Shown here one piece after another: positions 33,640-46,690 of a DNA stretch of 64,000 nt. The stretch comes from Oreohelix idahoensis (lineage: Eukaryota; Mollusca; Gastropoda; Stylommatophora; Oreohelicidae). The notes under the pieces were generated by a model. That model was given only the letters and a program-made list of their open reading frames with translations, made no database searches and was not told the origin of the DNA. Location of the stretch: NCBI GenBank assembly GCA_024509875.1, contig JAMPIV010006400.1, positions 248,001 through 312,000 on the forward strand. Direction: 5' to 3'. Every line of letters begins with the position of its first letter. Position 1 is the first letter of the stretch. The position numbers and the translations under genes were made by a program.

Positions 33640-33880
33640 GTCCGGCTGGCTGAGTGGTTAGAGTGCTGGTGTCTCGCGGCGAAGGGTGCCAAGTTCGAAG
33701 CACGGTGGCTCCCCGCTCCAGAGAACCCAGCTGTAAATGCATACCTTATTTTTCTCCTGAGTTAGGGGACGGAAAAGTCAGTGAGGATATTAACTGGTCA
33801 CCCCCTACTCTCGATGCTAGACCTAGCACAGTGAAGTCTCTAACACTTCCCTCCGCTACGGGACTACCTTTTTAATCTCT
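33640..33880 (+). mobile_element. SINE-2 copy
   Basis: GGCTGGCTGAGTGGTTAGAG head (A-box TGGCTGAGTGG), AGTTCGAAGCA in place of the B-box, and the AGTGAAGTCTCTAACACTTC tail. Confidence 0.75.
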
Positions 33881-34545
33881 CTATTCTACTCGTAACATCC
33901 TGCGAGGAACATCAAAACATGGGCGTATAGCCGAAAATAGCGAATAACCCAACTTGCAACAACCAACACTTTTCCCACAATATCCGGGGGCCGCTCAAAT
34001 TTCCAATGACTTGCTGTGTCATTAAAGCGGGATTCGTTATTTCGTTGGAGAAGGCGCAGCTTGTGCTGACTTCCCCGAGCAGGGCTGGGCAGGAAAGCTA
34101 CGCTCAATGTGGGCCCTGGTATAATCTATAGCTGAGGGCTAGAAAAATCAATACACGCCAAGCATAGAGGAAACCAACACTAGGCTTTACTATAGGCTGA
34201 AGCTTCAACATATTCTGGGGCTCGCGCAGGGAGAGAAACATATTAGAAAGTGGGGCGAGCTATGATAAAAAAGATGTAACGAGAGGCGGCAATTATTTTT
34301 TTGTTGTAAATATAACTATTTTTCGGTAACATCAAATTTTTTTCCGCGCATGAAATTATGAGCCGACGAACAACAGAAGACAGCAGACATTGGACAGACA
34401 AAAAAAAAAGCAGCCAAGATGAGAAAATTTGCATTCGCCAAAAATGTATAAAATTTTTTATGAGTGAAGTGTATATAATAATAATATCATAATAATTATT
34501 CTTCACATATATAATAGTAAAGTGTGTGAGTGTGTGTGTGTATAT

Positions 34546-34550
<5 letters not shown>
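33881..34550. other. Intronic sequence, nothing recognised
   Basis: Single-copy-looking; AT-rich toward the (TA)n tract, with (TG)n near 34522. Confidence 0.35.

Positions 34551-34640
<90 letters not shown>
34551..34640. repeat. (TA)n microsatellite 1
   Basis: Pure TA run of about 80 bp preceded by CACACACA. Confidence 0.97.
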
Positions 34641-34642
<2 letters not shown>

Positions 34643-34821
34643 AAAACAATGGAAATGGCCACGCTAATGGGAGAAAGAACTCCGGCTCTCAAAAATGGAA
34701 GGGTATAGAACTGTGTGCACTTCATGGAGCCACCAGCAGACAAAAGACGTCCCAGACAATTCGCGAATAAAACGGGCAACAATGATACGAGATAAAATAC
34801 TACAAAAAATAATATTCTTGA

Positions 34822-34825
<4 letters not shown>

Positions 34826-34891
<66 letters not shown>
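34826..34891. repeat. (TA)n microsatellite 2
   Basis: Pure TA run of about 65 bp abutting SINE-4. Confidence 0.97.
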
Positions 34892-34893
<2 letters not shown>

Positions 34894-35195
34894 TCTTCTT
34901 CCTCGTTCGTCCTGAAAAGGACGTTGGTTGCGTTGTGTCTGTTTACGCCGTAGCTGCGATATCTGCGCCTTTCGGCCGACACATCCAACTTCAGCACGGC
35001 ATTTTTTGGGACTGGGTTTGCCTTCCCTCTTCGATTCCCTACTCTCTCAGCCAGACTGCAGTGATGCTGCCTGTTTCCAGGACCACCACGTGGAGGTGGA
35101 GTAGGGTCTTGGTCAGCTCTGGTTCGCTGACCCTGACGCAAGCAGTCAAGCTATGGGTCGCTGACTGCATTCTCTATTGCTGCATCTTTGGGTGA
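34892..35195 (-). mobile_element. SINE-4 copy
   Basis: Reverse orientation: CTTCTTCTTCCTCGTTCGTC at the left is the complement of the tail, and TTGCTGCATCTTTGGG is the head complement. Inserted at the TA microsatellite edge; no duplication can be read. Confidence 0.85.
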
Positions 35196-35269
35196 CTGGA
35201 CTGTGTGGTACAGAAAATCATATATATATGTATATATATATAACTCTTTTTAGAAGCCATCATGTAAAA

Positions 35270-35465
35270 AAAAAAAACAAGGATTGTAGGGAACATACAT
35301 GAGGACGACAGCGTTAGAAGTGCAACGCAAACATCAAGAGATGGACAGACAATGGTCTACAAGAATGTACCATCGAGGTAAGACTAGGACAATGTTGAAA
35401 ATCCGCCCCAATCAACTTTCAACGTGGAGACGTCACTTCATCTGATGCTACACGTCTGTTGTCTT
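35270..35465 (+). mobile_element. LINE-G 3' fragment, decayed
   Basis: AACATCAAGAGATGGACAGA and TTTCAACGTGGAGA match 17310-17420 with indels. Confidence 0.6.
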
Positions 35466-35699
35466 TGAAGAGACACCTACAATAACAAATATACAAGCGG
35501 TAGGCTTCATCTGAATAAGTCTTTCTGGTATTTTTTTTTCTTTGAAATAATCACTACAGTTACGCACTAACTGATGTGCATTCATTTCAATTTACCATCT
35601 GCATGTAATATTTGATTCAGCTCCTTACCTAAGTATATTCTTCTGTCTTGGTGGCTTAACTGAAATATTTACTTCAGTAGACGCCAGGGACGAATAGGA

Positions 35700-35945
35700 C
35701 CCAATCAATCAATACCCTTTAGCTCCCCAAGGAGCATAGGCCTTCAACAAACACATGCCAAGTCTTCCTGTCCTGTGCCATCCGCTCAAGTTCTTTCCAT
35801 GTTTTCATCATCATTTTCACCTCTGTATCCAGTTCTCTTCTCCGTGTTTTTTGGTCTACCTCTGCCTCTCTTTCCCTGTAGATTCCAGAACAAGGACTGC
35901 CTTGTAATGCTATCAACAGGTTTCCATGTTTGTTGAAGTTTTTGT
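35700..35945 (-). mobile_element. LINE-F 3' fragment
   Basis: The minus strand reads KTWKELERMAQDRKTWHVFV and EGLCSLGS, the best-preserved LINE-F terminus here. Confidence 0.85.
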
Positions 35946-35947
35946 GG

Positions 35948-36080
35948 TAAAAAGTTTTTTTTACGGGATGGGGGTGTAACCAGCCCCACGCCCAACCCTC
36001 CTTAGTCGCTTTTTACGACAAGCCTGGTAGGGTACAGTGTTACTATTCTGTGCTCCCCTTTCGGGCCCCCGGTAACACAC
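35948..36080 (-). mobile_element. SINE-6 copy
   Basis: TACGGGATGGGGGTGTAACC to CTTAGTCGCTTTTTACGACA, the complement of 25335-25447, extended by TGTGCTCCCCTTTCGGGCCC. Confidence 0.65.
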
Positions 36081-36089
36081 GGATCCGAC

Positions 36090-36312
36090 ACTGAGGAAAC
36101 TGTTGATAGCATTATCAGGCAGTCCTTGATTTGGAATTCGCAGGGTAACAGAGCCAATGGTAGACCAAAGATCACGTGGGGAAGAGAACTGGAGAAAGAC
36201 ATAATGGGATGAGGACGACAACAGAACGGCTTTGAGCTGATGGTACGAGACAGGAAAACTTCAGCATAATTGTGCTGAAGGCCTATGCTCCTTGTAGATG
36301 ATGATGATTATT
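36090..36312 (+). mobile_element. LINE-F 3' fragment
   Basis: GAAACTGTTGATAGCATTAT to GGCCTATGCTCCTTG then a (GAT)n tail; in frame with shifts. Confidence 0.7.
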
Positions 36313-36421
36313 ACCATGATGATGATGATGATATACCAGCGACTGGCTGCGTCCTCACCTACGAATAGATCTTCTTGAAACTAACCGCTATGTCAGTGCT
36401 TCCCAACCTTTCTCCTCTTAA

Positions 36422-36563
36422 CTCTTTCTTTGACTCCGGAACAACGCTCACAGCGTTGGTCAGATTTCACACCCGTGCCAAAACAACTCTCTGAGCGTTG
36501 TTTTTAGTCTATCATGAATTAAAATTACGGCACAGGGTGGAAAATAATTGCGGAGTCAAAGAG
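36422..36563. mobile_element. piggyBac-like MITE
   Basis: 142 bp between two TTAA tetranucleotides (36418-36421 and 36564-36567). Ends CTCTTT(CTTT)GACTCCG and CGGAGTCAAAGAG form inverted repeats (the left one has a 4-nt insertion). TTAA duplication and a TTAACxCTTTGAC start are typical of piggyBac-type elements. Confidence 0.65.
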
Positions 36564-36714
36564 TTAAGTCTGTTCTGCGGAACCATACTTGGAAACGGTG
36601 ATCTACGGTGAAGTTTAGCCAAGAACTTCTACATGAATTCAGGGGTTGGAGATCGACAGTTTTGGAAGAGTGCGGTAGTCAATGTACCACCGATTGTTAA
36701 AAACAATCACATAG

Positions 36715-36900
36715 CAGAAACTGCCGTAAGGGAATGAAGTGTTAGAGATATCACCATACTAAGCCCAGCTCTATAAGGCTTCCTCGCTGTCTTTGCCGTC
36801 CCTAACTCAAGAACCCCAGTCAGGTATCCATTAACAGTTTGGCCGCCTAAAGTGTGAAGTTATCGATCTCGGCACCCGGGTAACTGCTGCGAGATGAAAG
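36715..36900 (-). mobile_element. SINE-2 copy
   Basis: CTGCCGTAAGGGAATGAAGT to GCACCCGGGTAACTGCTGCG, diverged from the 19955 copy. Confidence 0.7.
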
Positions 36901-37970
36901 CGAACTTATATTGAAGACACTCAAAGACTGCTATTTGTTAAGACTTATTTTGGTGTAAATAGCATTATATTCTCTTTTCAGTAACTACAAATAGCTGCTC
37001 ATAAACAGCAGAAAATGTTTCTAGGCTTCCAACCTTGTTCAGGTACTTGAGGAAAGCAGTGTTTCCATATACAATATTTGATAAACTAAATTAAAACTCT
37101 CTACCTAAAAACGTACAAACTCAGAAATGTAAAGTCTCTCTATCAACCTAAGCACCAGACGAGCGCTGCTATTTTTAACCTGGCTGTATAGTCAATATTT
37201 TTTGAGCATCTAACAAGATGGAAGACGTATCATTTACAGAAAATATAATTGTGATTTATATACAGCAGTACGCTTTCAACCTACCATAGATGAATAAATT
37301 ATCAATAATACAAGATTCGAAAATAGAACAAAAAGGGGCAGATAATCGTTATTTTCTTATTCACGCAGTTTCAAGTCAGTACAAGCTATTCGTCACGAAC
37401 CCCGCTCAGAGCCTCACATTTCCTCCGAGGCAGATGCCGGGTTGTTCCCTCTCTCGCTATTCAAGCCTGCACGAGTGACGGCTTGGCCCGGATCTCACTG
37501 TTATTTTTAGACGGTCCCTCACAAGTCTTTCCTTCGCCCTACGCTGAACAAAGAGTTAGCGATAGCCCAGCGAATTTTTATGAGAGGAGGCTGCTGTGAA
37601 AAGAGTGAAATCTGACTTGAGTGGAAATGAGATAAACGCGAGGTCGGAGCAAAAGGGAATTCCTCGCTGCGACGATGTTTGCCAGGGAAAGCATTTGCAA
37701 CAGCCCGTAGTCTGAGGGGAATCCGCTGTAATTACTGAAGGGAACTTTTGCCCCCTACTCACTACATTTATCTTTCACATAATATAACCATTCTCAAGTA
37801 GTTGGGGCGGGGCGGGCAAGAGGAATAATACGGAAAAGCCCGTTTTCTTCGGCTCTCACGTTTCTCCTTATGAAACGGTGCACTAAATTCATTATGGTCA
37901 CAACTATTTCGTTGAATACTCTTGCATCTATTCTCAAGAAATAAACCCACAGTAAATATGTAGCCCCATA
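36901..37970. other. Intronic single-copy-like sequence
   Basis: About 1 kb with no repeat or exon recognised. CpG appears around 37380-37700. Confidence 0.35.
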
Positions 37971-37974
37971 GCTG

Positions 37975-38360
37975 ATATTTACTCAGGAGAATAAGTGTTA
38001 CAGACTTCACCACACTAGGTCCAACTTTTGGTAAAGGTTATCTTTAGAAACGTGCATTATAATGACCTCCTCTTGTAATGAAAGAGAACCTCTACCTATA
38101 CGTACAAGACCAAGACAAGCATTACAAGGGGAGGTCACTATAATGCACCTGTCTAAAGAGAACGTTTACCCTTTTTTATAAGGTAGGGTGGACCTGTTTC
38201 CTTCCTCGCTGTCTTTACCTTCCCTAACTCAAGCGCGGAGTCAGGTACATTTACAGCTGGGTAGACTGGAGCATGATGCTACGGGGTTTCGACCACGGAA
38301 CCTGGTAACTTTGTTGTGGACAGGCACGCGCACTAACCGCTTTGCCAGTCGGACACGCCT
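37975..38360 (-). mobile_element. SINE-2 copy interrupted by a fold-back element
   Basis: The SINE-2 tail (AAGTGTTACAGACTTCACCA) and head (CACTAACCGCTTTGCCAGTC) are separated by an extra block of about 140 bp that is itself an inverted repeat. Confidence 0.75.
38031..38172. mobile_element. Fold-back/MITE inside SINE-2
   Basis: Arms of about 50 bp, for example GTGCATTATAATGACCTCCT and its near complement ending CACTATAATGCAC (two mismatches in the inner 29 bp), with a loop of about 38 bp. Confidence 0.7.
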
Positions 38361-38499
38361 AGACCCACAGTAGTGTTCGAAAACATTTTGAGACTCGACT
38401 CATTCAGCGTTATAATGATGGGGAAAACGAGGCATGGGGCGGGCACAAACACCCGTGCCCCCTGTCCCTTCCCTTTCAGCTTTGATTCACATTTCAACT

Positions 38500-38745
38500 G
38501 TGTCACACCAACTAAGACAACAAGCTGACATCGTTTACAAGGCAGTCCTTGTTCTGGCATCTCCAGGGTCAGTGAAACAGAGGACGACAAAAGCACGCGG
38601 AGAATGGAACTGGCGACAAGAACACAGTAAAGGTAAGAGATAATGAAGACACGGAAAGCACTTGAAAGGATGGCGCAGGAGAGGAAGGCTTGGCGTAAAT
38701 TTGTTGAGGATCTCTGCTTCACAGGCTGCTGGACGGCAATGAATG
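38500..38745 (+). mobile_element. LINE-F 3' fragment
   Basis: TACAAGGCAGTCCTTGTTCT to AGGATGGCGCAGGAGAGGAA and GGATCTCTGCTTCACAGG. Confidence 0.75.
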
Positions 38746-38761
38746 ATAAATAGTAGATATA

Positions 38762-39075
38762 TTCCATATTACAATGGCTGCTTTCTTTGGGATGACAGAG
38801 GGAAGCATAAGCAGGGAAAATGAGGAGGAGAATACGAAGATTAAGGGAAGAAGAAGAAACGAAGAAGAGAAGAAGATAAAAAGGAAAGAAGGAATGAACA
38901 AAAAAAGGAAGAATAATAAGAAAAAGAAGGGAGAGAAAGGAAGAAGAGCAGAATAATAAGAAGAAGGGAAGAAGAACGAACAAATCAGAAGAAGAGAAGG
39001 AAACAATAAGAACAAGAAGGAAACCAGAAGAAGGGAAGATGAGGAAAAAGAAGAAGAGAAGAAGAAAAGAATATT
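38762..39075. repeat. Purine-rich (GAA/GGAAGAA) tract
   Basis: Nearly only A and G on the plus strand from about 38810 to 39075, a degenerate GAA-type low-complexity tract. The head at 38771-38820 resembles 47861-47905. Confidence 0.85.
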
Positions 39076-39079
39076 AAGA

Positions 39080-42000
39080 ACAGACGTTCGTGTAATATGT
39101 TAATACCAATAACAAGTACTACACCACTCCAAATAATAGTCGAATAAACAACTATTGACCAAATCCCAACCTACCTAACTTCCAAGAACCAATGTAACAA
39201 TTTATATATAGTACCACCACCATATACAGTACTAAGACCCTATCGACCAACCAATGCTACACTTTATTCTTAATTAAAATATATTTACAAAGTTATAACC
39301 CGTACTAATTAGTAAAATCAACAATAAACATTCTGTTGGTAATTTAATATTTACGAAAATAATACAGGACAAGAAATCAAGGATCACATTACTACTGTTT
39401 CATAAGAGTCTAATATATTTGTCCACACCACTGTACTGGAAAATGACTATATCAGTTACTCTTTTATGATTAGCGTAGATCGCGGGTGTTTGAGACACTA
39501 ATTATTCTCAGTTCCCCTACTACATAATTCTTACGTCTTTCCGCGCGACGAATGAGACCACTTCTCATTCGCTCACTGATATACCTATGTTATGCGTCCA
39601 ACTTTATGTATCAAGTACATTGCTAATTATTTTCATCTAGAATATATTCAGCAAAACTCAGACTTCTGTTCTGGCATCAATGACGATTTTACCCTTAAAC
39701 CCAGCACAGGACCAGTTGATTGAAACAATCAACATAATGGTAAAATAATAAATTCCCTTTAGTGCCTTGAGAAAAACCTAAAGAAAGAAAACCCTATCGT
39801 AGAAAGTCAATTTATATACCCGCCAAACCCATCACTTAATAATACTAATTTTTACACTCATAGGGAAGCATTTCAGCCATTTATTGAGATAGTACAAACA
39901 GAAAATATATAATTAATTCAACAAAATTCCTTCCCCCCTAAGTATTGATAGATACTCTTGCCATAAAGACTTTTTGTTTAGAACAAATATTTAAACTCTT
40001 GAATTGTAACTACACACCTGGAAAGTATGGATAAATATTCAATTCACAAGCAATTTAATCTAAAATGATGCTTTAAATACATTACGTTAGGAATACTCAA
40101 ATATTACATCACTACATTAATCAGTCGATAGTATGGACTATTCCAGAATAATGCCTCCTCCATTATTATATGCAAACAATATGACTGTCCTAAACGCACA
40201 ATTTGAAACGTTTAATTTACACTTTTTCATGAACCTACGCTCCATAGAAATACAATATCCTAACTCGGTTTCATTCAACACACTAAGACGATTTTTACTC
40301 AAAATTATCCCACTTACCCTACTACCTATACCCATATCCCCACCGCCCCCAAACACGAAATTCTTTTTCATCCACCGTATAAAAGCCACACTCAGTTCCA
40401 GTCCTCCAATACTATTACAAACCCACCCACCCTCTTGCCCAATAGCACCTCCACAGCCACATTATAACACCCCATCTACCCGCACTTACACCAAATGAAC
40501 CAACCAACTTACAAATCACCCTCACACAACAACGCCCCGATTCAATCAATACAGCGCACAGAGCACCTTTTCAAAACAACCTCACGAGCCTTTTTATTAA
40601 ATATCCCAATACAAACTAATTACTACAAAACAACCAACACTACTATTCCCAAATACCATCCACTGAACCATACTTAACCTCACACCTATCCCATTACATA
40701 AAACACCAAATCTAAAAACCCATACCAAATCCAATACCCGCCTAAAAATACAAAACAACACACCACAGTTTACAAGCAAACCACCCCCTGAAACCCCAAA
40801 CACCACAAACCTTATACTCCCAAAACATTAAACACTCAATAACAATCACTCATTTTCATTATACCACACCACCCCGAAGGCGTTGGACAACATTCTACAA
40901 AATTCCACCCACCCTAACAAAAACAACCTACAAACACCTTTAACTTGTCCTCTAACAACCTCCCATCCTAACCATCTTCAAACAATCATTCACCCCATAC
41001 TAAACCCATTTTCATACTCCCCCACCTCCCTCATCCCCCCACTTCATTTTTTTACCTTCAATTTCTACTCTTAATAACATTTACATTACACCTCCCTACA
41101 AACTTTATCCTTTCATCACAACAACACCAAAAAAAAAAAACCAACCACATACCAAAACTTCACCGAATTGACCCAATCCTCCATATCTACAAATTTCAAC
41201 ACAACATACAACCCCAACTACCCAAATACTTTAAGGATCTTACATACTACACAACCCCACATAACCAAATACTATAACTATTCACCATCCAAAACATACA
41301 CCCCCAATAGAGACAACTACCAAAAACTACACCCTCTATAAAACAAATCCCCCAAAACCACATACCCACCTCAAACCTGCCACCCAATTGGAAAAACAAA
41401 TAAAACCCCCCCCTAACACCTCTCACTTTCTATATAACCTAACCAAAAAATACCAACCAACCTCCACCAATATCCCTACATCTTCTTCAAACACCAAATA
41501 TCACCCCTATTCTTTACCATCAATAATGCTTCTTATAACCTATCTACATAACTAAAACCATCCTCACTAATTTCATACCATCTCATTACCTTATACCACC
41601 CTGCTAATTCTACTTTTATACTCACATTCAACAATCACATTACAATAACCCCATAAAACTACACTAAAAACAATCCCCCTCCTACACTTACCCTAAAATT
41701 CACAATTCCAATCAACTAAAATCCACACAACCCAATCCATTACTAAAAACCTAAACCATCAAACACTAGTCAAACCAAACAAACAAAACCCTACAACCTA
41801 AAACATCACTAAACACCCAGACCAATAAAAAATACAACTCCCCATTATACCATTACCAAACCTCAACATACGTACCTACAAAATACATACAATTACTAAG
41901 CAATCTAAATCACGCTGTCACTTAACCATACTTTACCTAGACTGCAAATATCAGATCCCTAATCTAATAATTCCATAACAAAGACACAATATAACTAACC

Positions 42001-45000
42001 CCTAAACCACAACCCCCCAAAATTAACCCATACTTCCCCAAATCCACAATCACCCACCATCCCATGTAAATATTCCCCAGTCCCTACCCACTCTGCCCCG
42101 TCCACAATTTTCCCTAATATTTCATTATTAACCACCCTTTCATTCACCCTATTCCTTCATATTAATTCCCCTTCATAAAAAAACAACAATACCCCCCATT
42201 ATACAACTACACTAAATCCCCAAACATTTCTCCATCCATTGAACCAACCCCCAATAAAACTAACACCTTCAAACCACATCATATTACATATTTCCAAAAT
42301 TCATGAAACCCCTTTTGATAACTCCCATCCAATTTTAAACTACCATAACTTATTATAGATTTGCCACTATTTACCTTCACAATTCTAAACCCCAAACAGA
42401 TCCCATCCCTCACACCCAATATCAAAATTATGTAAACAATCTTGCCTCCCTTAACAAATCTCCAATCACCCCACCATAGAACCACTAAAATAACTCCATC
42501 CCAACTCGCCCCAGTACCACTCCCAGTTTAGCAATCCTATAAACCCCCATCTCCTCAATCCATATCAACTATTGACAATCAGAAAGCTCACCCATTCTGA
42601 AGACTATTATCATTCCCCACAATCCCACCTTTCATCCCATCCTCACCCCCCTTCATCCTATCACATTAAACTCGTACCCATAATTCCCTCTCCATAATTC
42701 CCCAACAAAAACTTTAAATTCAAAACTCCCCCCCCCATGATCACCCATAATCCTTCATCACAACCACAATACACATCCTCCCTAGTATGTGAAAACCATC
42801 ATCCATCACTGCACCCAAACATTTTCTAGAATAAAACCACTCTCATTCAACATTTACTTTTGATAACTATTTTACTGCTTGGGGTTTCATTTTCAACCCC
42901 ATCATGACAACTCCATCCTTATCAGCTCATGGTGCAATTAATTTACCACCATCCAAATATCTCAAATGCCTCATCTAATATCACTATTAACAAAAACATC
43001 TTCCTTCTAAATATCAATCCAAACTACTACAAATCATACCCTAATTCAATTACTCCTTTTTTCCCTACATAAAATCTAACTCAATTAACATTTCTACCGC
43101 ATGTTAATATAACTCTAACCCAAACCCAATCCCTCACCAATTCCCCAAATAACCTTCTTTTTAACACCCCCCCCACCCCTTTCCCATCCAACCAATCAAT
43201 ACCCAAAAATTAAATAATCACCACAATACCCCCCACCAAACAACCACCTCTATCACCCACCAATTTCATTCACCTTCCCTATAGAAAGTCCAAAAACCCA
43301 CCCTTCATTCCCAATTTCAAACACCACCAATCACCCTTTCTCTCTCCCCATTTACCAAACCCATTCCAAATCCAATTCACTATAAAAAATTAACATACAC
43401 CTTTCCACTCACCATCACCCTCACCAACTTCTTCTCCAATCAAACCCATCACAACAACCCACCCCTACCCCCCACTTCCTGATTAACACATCCCTAACAT
43501 TCCAACCCCAAATAAACCCTACACATACCTCCCAATACTCACCCCCTAAAAATAACCAATATCAACCACACCCCCAAATTCCAAACAAAACCCCCCCCAA
43601 TACCCAATCCATTACAACTATCTCCAAACTCTACCATTCAAACTACCCACAATCACTTTCCCCATACCCCACCCTCCAAATCCACTCAACAACTATTCAA
43701 ACACTCCCACCACAATAACACCCCATCAAACACCTACAAAACTTATTACCTCCCAACACATACCACACCACAACCAGACACTCACCCATACCACAACTAA
43801 CCCCTACATTTCACCACCACCAAAAACTACCTCCACCTCGAACATATTGTTCACTCAGTTTCCTCCGCTCAACAAACTCCTAAACCATCCCACAACTTAT
43901 AACACCCACAAAAACAAGTATCAAATCTATAACATAACCTCCCTCCCAACCCCCCTCCTAACCCCTTTCCACACTCAGCTATTCTACAATAGATTCTACC
44001 CCCCCCACAATCTACCCCACAACTAAATCCCGTACTCCAATATTTCCAACCTACCCAATATAAAACCCCACACACCCCCCTCCCCCCAATAATACTCTCT
44101 AGCCCCTAACTCTTAATAAAAATTACTTTGTGCCTCCCCCTCCTACTCTACCCCCAACCTTTATCCCCCTCCCCCCTCCATACTATCCCTCCCCCCATTC
44201 ACCTTTCCCATTAATCCAATTTACCCCCATTACCCCCAACACCATATCACCTCTCCCAATCCCTATCTCTCATGATATCATAACCAATTCAAAATCACTC
44301 CTCCCTCACTCACTATTAACAAAATCATTACACTTCCGTCTCGTCAACCCCTTATCCAAAACAACACCTTCCATAATCCCATCCCCCTCAACCCAATACC
44401 AAACAAACATACCCCAAGCTATCATCCCACTCCAATCTCCTCCTCCTCCCCCTCACATAACAATAATTATAACACAATATCAATATGATCAATCTATACA
44501 ACCTCATAATAAAACTTCTTACCAGACCACCTTCACCCTAAAATCCACCAAACTACCTACATACAATCATACCCACTCATATCTCATCCTAACCATCATA
44601 CCCATCTGCTAACACTCTATCCTCTCATACATAAATACAGCCTTCACCCCCGACTACTCTCATCCCTAATATCAAATCCGACATTTACGCTTCCCAGGCC
44701 CAAATCTAGACCTCCCTTACCATAACTAACCAATCATACCCCTCCTCCACGTAGCACCCCCCGCTAATACAAATAACAAACAAACCCTAGAAACAAAATA
44801 ACAGAGAGAGAAACGCCATCACCGAACACCCCCCTCCCATACACCATCCACAAACCATCTCCACAACCCATAAAAAAATCCTTCCACCAAAACCTAAAGT
44901 CTTGAAACAAGATAAAATTACATCACTGTCGAGCAAGAGAATAACATACGAACGCGAGAAAAACACTCAAAAAAAAAAAAGCTATCAGAAAAAACAAAAA

Positions 45001-45178
45001 AAACAAAAATAGAAAAAAAATACCAAAAAACAAAACCCCGAACCCACCCCCCCCAACCGCCCACCCATGACTATCCTCCCGCCTGAGCGCATCCCACCCC
45101 GCCAACCCCCCTCCCTCCCCCGCACCCCCCGGTCCGTCGCCCACACCCCCCCCCCACCCGACCCCACTCGTAGTTCCA
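39080..45178. other. Extreme G-depleted (A/C-rich) block
   Basis: About 6 kb in which plus-strand G nearly vanishes (about 2 percent in a hand-counted 180-bp sample near 40700) while A and C dominate. The effect builds gradually from about 39.1 kb and stops sharply at about 45178 after an A-rich then C-rich end (44930-45170). No tandem period, no transposon motif; the long frames here only reflect scarcity of stops. Either a remarkable strand-asymmetric sequence or a base-calling/assembly artefact. Confidence 0.8.
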
Positions 45179-46690
45179 TGATACCAGTGTAGAATAAATT
45201 TGTTACTCATTGCATCATACTATCGAGAACCTTTCTTATAGTTCCACATGATCCTATACGTACTTATGGAGAAGCTTACTGTGGATCTTCAATCAGCATA
45301 CTGGGTCTTCGATATTAGCTCATGATATCATCTATAGAGAGCACTTCTATATGTCTCATATCTGATCAAGCTACAGGTGTCTATTTTCCTTAGTAAGGCG
45401 TTAGAGCACCTTCTCGTGTCATCACTTACGAAATACGTAAGATACGTGTAAAAATCTACCTTAAGTCTATACCTATTATATCATGCAAGCGTTAAACTAG
45501 TAGTACGAACAGATGTCAACATTCTATTGCTTATAAGCATCGCTATTAGTATCTTTGAGATATAACACGGTTATGTGCACTTTCCTGCAGTGACTTCTGT
45601 TCTCCTTTCATCTACGGTATGCTCAATTTGATAAACTCGTTATGGTGGTTCGATTTAAAGTATCTGTTGTGTATTCTTGGGGTTCAGCTTAATCCCTATT
45701 TGTAACTTCGGCTATGATACAGCCTCTTCATAGTACATTACACTATCGGATCACTTAGACATCATCTCCCATGTCTATCTTCTTCTCTATGCTATCATCC
45801 TGCATCGCCAATCCCTTATCGTCCATAATTCTACTGACGTCTTACTATAGAAAATCTCAGAATAGTTTAAAGGATATTACTCTAAAGTTAAGATAGCATT
45901 CTTAGGACTTTCGATGTATCCCACAGATGTAGCTAATAGACACTATGTGAACTTCCTCTATCTCAACTGTGTTCTAAACATTCTCTTAGTTCTCTTCTAA
46001 GCCGCAGCTCTACTTCTTCAAGCACGTTACTTAATGTTCAAAGATAGCGCCTCTACGCCTCGAAGTCATTTGCGATACCTTAGTTGTATATAATGATACT
46101 ATCATTATGTCTTACTAGATTCTGTCTCAGTTTCTTAATTCCATATCAGTTACATTGCTAGAGAGACTCTCAGACTATGTTAGAGATAGAAGTAGTCAGT
46201 GTAATCTTTGTGTTGAACTTCTTAGAGCTAGGTCTTCTTCATCTAAAATCTTATTACCCACATTGGGGTCATTCCAGTTGAATATCGTTGTTTTTTTAAT
46301 GCTCTTAATGACAGCAAACTAAGGTATCCACACAGTGTACTGACTCTAGTTCTAAGATAGAAGAACGTCAGTCCAAATGTGGCTCAATATAATCTAGCTT
46401 CAGGAATTTTCGTTCACATGAACCTTAGATCATACAGCTTCGCTCCACTTGAACGTCTTAAGGACACTTGTTTCTTCCCTTTCACTTACACACATACCTA
46501 ATCCCTACTATACACCCCTCCAACCACTCTTTACACGTAATCTGTCTTCTCAGCACTACTTTTCATTAGACAGATACCGACTATGTGTATCTCTTCCTTT
46601 CTTCACTCCTATTCTAAAGACAATACTCCCTATAAGTCGTCGCAACACTCCTGCGCATACCACTCACACACCAGCGCTACATTATCACTA
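45179..46690. other. Structureless block to the right of the G-depleted zone
   Basis: Balanced composition with unusually few homopolymers, no repeats and no frames. It looks unlike the introns on either side of the anomalous zone and may belong to the same artefact. Confidence 0.5.

Noticed and set aside
33650..33715. tRNA-Ser/Leu gene
   Set aside because: The same body follows the head in five places, so it is a SINE.
34243..35195. Tyr-Ile repeat proteins around 34.5-34.9 kb
   Set aside because: Frames through (TA)n tracts and SINE-4.
44130..44612. 160-codon Pro/Thr/Ser-rich frame in the G-depleted block
   Set aside because: Stops are rare here only because of the composition; no family resemblance, no splice context.
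39080..45178. Simple bisulfite-like or APOBEC-like G-to-A conversion as the explanation
   Set aside because: C is raised as well as A, so one-type conversion from ordinary sequence does not fit.
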